This document shows positions 62,296 to 64,000 of a stretch of DNA of 64,000 nt, piece by piece. The notes below the pieces were generated by a model. It ran no database searches. It saw nothing but the letters and a program-made list of their open reading frames with translations, and was not told the origin of the DNA. The position numbers and the translations under genes were made by a program. Within the stretch, counting starts at the first letter, position 1. Every line of letters starts with the position of its first letter. This stretch comes from Scatosoma sp045542595 (GTDB lineage Bacteria > Bacillota > Clostridia > Christensenellales > Borkfalkiaceae): the NCBI GenBank assembly GCA_045542595.1, contig JAZQLI010000043.1, forward strand, positions 1 through 64,000, in the 5' to 3' direction.

Positions 62296-62324
62296 ATTAT
62301 ACCACAAAATAAACCGAAGTACAA
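62296..62324 (-). promoter_or_regulatory. promoter of the malate-to-succinate operon
   Basis: On the minus strand TTGTAC (62324-62319), 17-nt spacer, TATAAT (62301-62296). The leader is about 80 nt and contains an ATGTAT/ATACAT inverted repeat. Confidence 0.75.
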
Positions 62325-62336
62325 ACAAATAAAATG

Positions 62337-62363
62337 CGTTAAACGAATTTTTCAATCGTTAAA
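62337..62363. repeat. 20-bp-spaced direct repeat upstream of the operon promoter
   Basis: CGTTAAA occurs at 62337-62343 and 62357-62363, exactly 20 bp apart and centred about 26 bp upstream of the -35 box. The position suits an activator. Confidence 0.4.
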
Positions 62364-62393
62364 TCGATAAATTTTTATCTTTTTGTTTTTGTA

Positions 62394-62420
62394 TACAAAA
62401 AAACCGTCCGAAGACGGTTT
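62394..62420 (-). terminator. terminator of the DUF308 gene
   Basis: AAACCGTC (62401-62408), loop CGAA, GACGGTTT (62413-62420), with a T7 run on the minus strand. Confidence 0.85.
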
Positions 62421-62469
62421 GAAAGGCGGTATTTTCTTATCCTTTATATTATATTGTAATAAAAGACGG

Positions 62470-62949
62470 TTAATCGTCTGTAAAAGCGTCAAGAAGTACT
62501 AATCCGCCTTGTAAAACGGTAAGGATTCCACTGCAAATAAACACCCATTTTGCGCCGTCTCCTTCATTAAAAAGCAATAACACGCCTATCACGATAAATA
62601 ACACGGAAGTTGCATAATTGCATACCGTTTGCCAAAACGTCATACATTGTACGTGCGTTTTAATTTTTTCGTATATCGAAAGAATACCCAACACCAATAG
62701 TGCCGCTGCAACCACATATAAAACCGCGCCCACAAACACCCAACTGCATAAAATAATGAGTGCACCTGCCACAATTTTAACGATTGATGGCGGAATGAGT
62801 TTTTCAAAGATATCCATTATGCCGAAAACGATAAGTGCCACGCCTAATACCGTCATCAATATGCTGACGATATCCGCCTTTAAAACCACAAGTAAAATAC
62901 CGAGAGCTATCGTTAAAACCGCAACGATAATCTTCTCCGTCTTTTTCAT
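62470..62949 (-). CDS. DUF308 (HdeD-like) membrane protein
   Basis: A 159-residue protein with about five to six hydrophobic helices separated by short loops, in the repeating GxxLxxxGxxxxxE pattern of HdeD/DUF308 proteins (TVLGVALIVFGIMDIFEK, LVLGILSIYEK). Inner-membrane; biological role unknown. It follows a small Cys-rich protein gene by 39 nt and ends at a strong terminator. Confidence 0.8.
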   Translation of the reverse strand: MKKTEKIIVAVLTIALGILLVVLKADIVSILMTVLGVALIVFGIMDIFEKLIPPSIVKIVAGALIILCSWVFVGAVLYVVAAALLVLGILSIYEKIKTHVQCMTFWQTVCNYATSVLFIVIGVLLLFNEGDGAKWVFICSGILTVLQGGLVLLDAFTDD

Positions 62950-62988
62950 AAATGCACACCCTCCGTTTTCTTGGCAATTTCTAATACA

Positions 62989-63183
62989 CTATGCGCGCCT
63001 ATGAATGATTGCAATTCGGATATGCCCGTTTTTATGACGGTGTTGCGCTCTCGCGCAAGGATTCGGCTCGTCTTTTCGACAATCCAAACAAAATTCGTAA
63101 CTGCCGCATCTATCACTGCCGATTTGAATACTGTCAAACCATTTGATACCATCGAAAATATCCTGTTGCCTTTTAAAATTCAT
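62989..63183 (-). CDS. small Cys-rich protein of unknown function
   Basis: A 64-residue protein. AAAAGGAG lies 9 nt before the ATG. Four Cys (C26, C32, C35, C43) lie in RCGSYEFCLDCRKDEPNPCA, followed by a basic, His-rich tail (HRHKNGH...HRR), a layout that could bind zinc or iron. Acidic and aromatic residues at the start (DIFDGIKWFDS) look like a real fold. I do not recognise a family. An overlapping frame (62946-63152) lacks a ribosome site and was not chosen. Confidence 0.6.
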   Translation of the reverse strand: MNFKRQQDIFDGIKWFDSIQIGSDRCGSYEFCLDCRKDEPNPCARAQHRHKNGHIRIAIIHRRA

Positions 63184-63571
63184 ACACTTCTCCTTTTATA
63201 GTATGATGAACGGGGCAAAAAAATACACTTTGCTTAGTCCTAATATTGATTATACCGTATTTCGACAAATTTTTCAATAGTTTTTTGGAATATTTTTCCT
63301 TTTTAATAAATAACCGCGACTTAAATTTGTCGCGGTGAATATTTTTCTTTACTTTTCAGTTATGCGGCTTTGCAACGTCGGTTGCAAAGCGCTTTTAACC
63401 GTTTTATCCTTTGTCCTTTTTCCTTTCTTGTTCGAATACTCGGCGTTTTTTCCAACTTCCGTTTTTTCTCGAAAGCAGTACGCATTGCAACGCAGCGCTT
63501 CCGTATGCGAAAGGGTTTTTCATACGCATATTGCAGTATATGCAACGAACCTAAAAATAAGTACTGTTTTT
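63184..63571. other. 388-bp gap: hairpins, no gene recognised
   Basis: The gap holds ACCGCGAC/GTCGCGGT (63313-63336) and GCTTTGCAAC-GTCG-GTTGCAAAGC (63367-63390), with further inverted repeats around GCATAT/ATATGC and GTATG/CATAC at about 63500-63545. TTGCAACG-like strings recur. A basic 61-residue frame on the minus strand has no ribosome site and low-complexity content. It may be a structured RNA or decayed repeat; no terminator with a good T run for the gene to its right was found. Confidence 0.4.
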
Positions 63572-64000
63572 TTAAATTTCTATAACCCTTAAATTAGAAA
63601 GTACTTCGTTATATTTTTCCTTTGTAAAAGATACTTGCCCCGTCGTCATAACGGTAGCCGTTCCTGCCGCCACGCCTGCACGTAAAATTTCACAAAGCGG
63701 CGCGTCTTGCAATAATTGCATTGCCGCCGCGGCAACCATTCCGTCCCCTGCGCCCACTGTGGAGTTTACCGCTACGTTAATACTCTTACAATAATAATTA
63801 TGCGAACCGTCGGTAATAACCGCGCCTTGTTTACCAAGGGAAAGCAGTACCCGTTTCGCGCCCCTATCCAACAGTTCTTTACAAGCCGCCAACATATCGT
63901 CTTTATCGGTAATATGCCTTCCAAGCGTGTTTTCCAGTTCGTCTAAGTTAGGTTTTACCAAATCCGCTCCTTCGCTGATAGCGGAAAACAGTCTTCCCCC
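63572..64000 (-). CDS. fruK: PfkB-family sugar kinase, probable 1-phosphofructokinase (cut by window edge)
   Basis: The C-terminal 142 residues of a ribokinase-fold kinase; the reading frame stays open to the window edge, so the N-terminus is outside. The segment ADLVKPNLDELENTLG and the catalytic GAGDGMVAAAAMQ (anion hole plus base Asp) match 1-phosphofructokinase and tagatose-6-phosphate kinase. Which of these it is cannot be decided without the N-terminal half; FruK is the commoner and would fit with HprK/PTS control. Confidence 0.8.
   Translation of the reverse strand, partial: GGRLFSAISEGADLVKPNLDELENTLGRHITDKDDMLAACKELLDRGAKRVLLSLGKQGAVITDGSHNYYCKSINVAVNSTVGAGDGMVAAAAMQLLQDAPLCEILRAGVAAGTATVMTTGQVSFTKEKYNEVLSNLRVIEI

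Noticed and set aside
62946..63152. A 68-residue minus-strand frame ending in an overlap with the DUF308 start
   Set aside because: The overlap looked like coupling, but the competing frame 62989-63183 has a strong ribosome site, an ATG start and a more protein-like composition.
63360..63545. A basic 61-residue frame
   Set aside because: No ribosome site, very Arg/Lys-rich, and it lies in a hairpin-rich gap.
1..64000. CRISPR arrays, insertion sequences, prophage or attachment sites
   Set aside because: No regularly spaced repeats, transposase, integrase or phage structural genes were found in either strand.

Overview
The window reads as chromosomal DNA from an anaerobic, low-to-moderate GC member of the Firmicutes (Clostridia). 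Supporting genes are a Spo0A-like regulator, a YlxY-like sporulation deacetylase, HPr kinase/phosphorylase, a YkpA-type ABC-F protein, pta-ackA, Hdr/Flx redox proteins and AGGAGG-type ribosome sites. An uncultured gut clostridial lineage is my guess; the species is not decided by the sequence. About four fifths of the genes lie on the minus strand. No phage, transposon, CRISPR array or plasmid feature was seen. Intergenic regions are short and many hold a clear sigma-A promoter (TTGACA-N17-TATAAT type) or a hairpin terminator.

Layout. 0-4 kb: VTT-domain membrane protein, RNase HI, tRNA-Trp, a NahK-like sugar kinase divergent from an AraC regulator. 4-9.6 kb (minus): dCMP deaminase, cyclophilin, PurB, then an HprK-like kinase / PqqD / S26 peptidase / ABC exporter cassette resembling an orphan peptide-modification system. 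9.8-11.7 kb: groES-groEL. 11.8-14.7 kb: a Spo0A with a degenerate receiver, a YkpA-like ABC-F protein, acyl carrier protein. 14.7-27.8 kb (minus): uvrC, HAD phosphatase, hprK, U32 protein, mutS2, YlxY-like deacetylase, M16 peptidase, a glycosylase and tex. 27.8-30.7 kb: copper ATPase carrying a fused CopZ-like domain, plus an ArsR regulator. 30.8-33.8 kb: rpmF, yceD, ackA, pta; then tmcAL on plus. 35-43.7 kb: phosphoesterase, HAD phosphatase, glycerol-1-phosphate dehydrogenase, MgtC, and a glycerol-phosphate oxidation operon divergent from a DeoR regulator. 43.7-47.4 kb: secreted protein, a translationally coupled 35-residue peptide, ABC exporter. Then rnpB, pyk and tRNA-Ser.

49.6-62.3 kb is the most striking part: one apparent 12-gene minus-strand operon encoding a malate dehydrogenase, fumarase, HdrB, HdrC, HdrA, four Flx-type proteins, a soluble fumarate reductase (iron-sulfur and flavoprotein subunits) and an aspartate:alanine-exchanger-family transporter. 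Together they would take oxaloacetate to succinate, reduce fumarate in the cytoplasm with electrons from a NADH-oxidising Flx-Hdr complex, and export the succinate. Because Hdr-Flx complexes bifurcate electrons, the operon may encode a soluble fumarate reductase coupled to ferredoxin reduction. The coupling is inference; the gene content is not.

Other notable points: several genes seem to have leaderless or nearly leaderless mRNAs, and several conserved motifs are altered (Spo0A phospho-acceptor, DKTGT of the copper ATPase, NodB aspartate of the YlxY-like protein, covalent-flavin histidine of the fumarate reductase). The window ends inside a PfkB-family sugar kinase.
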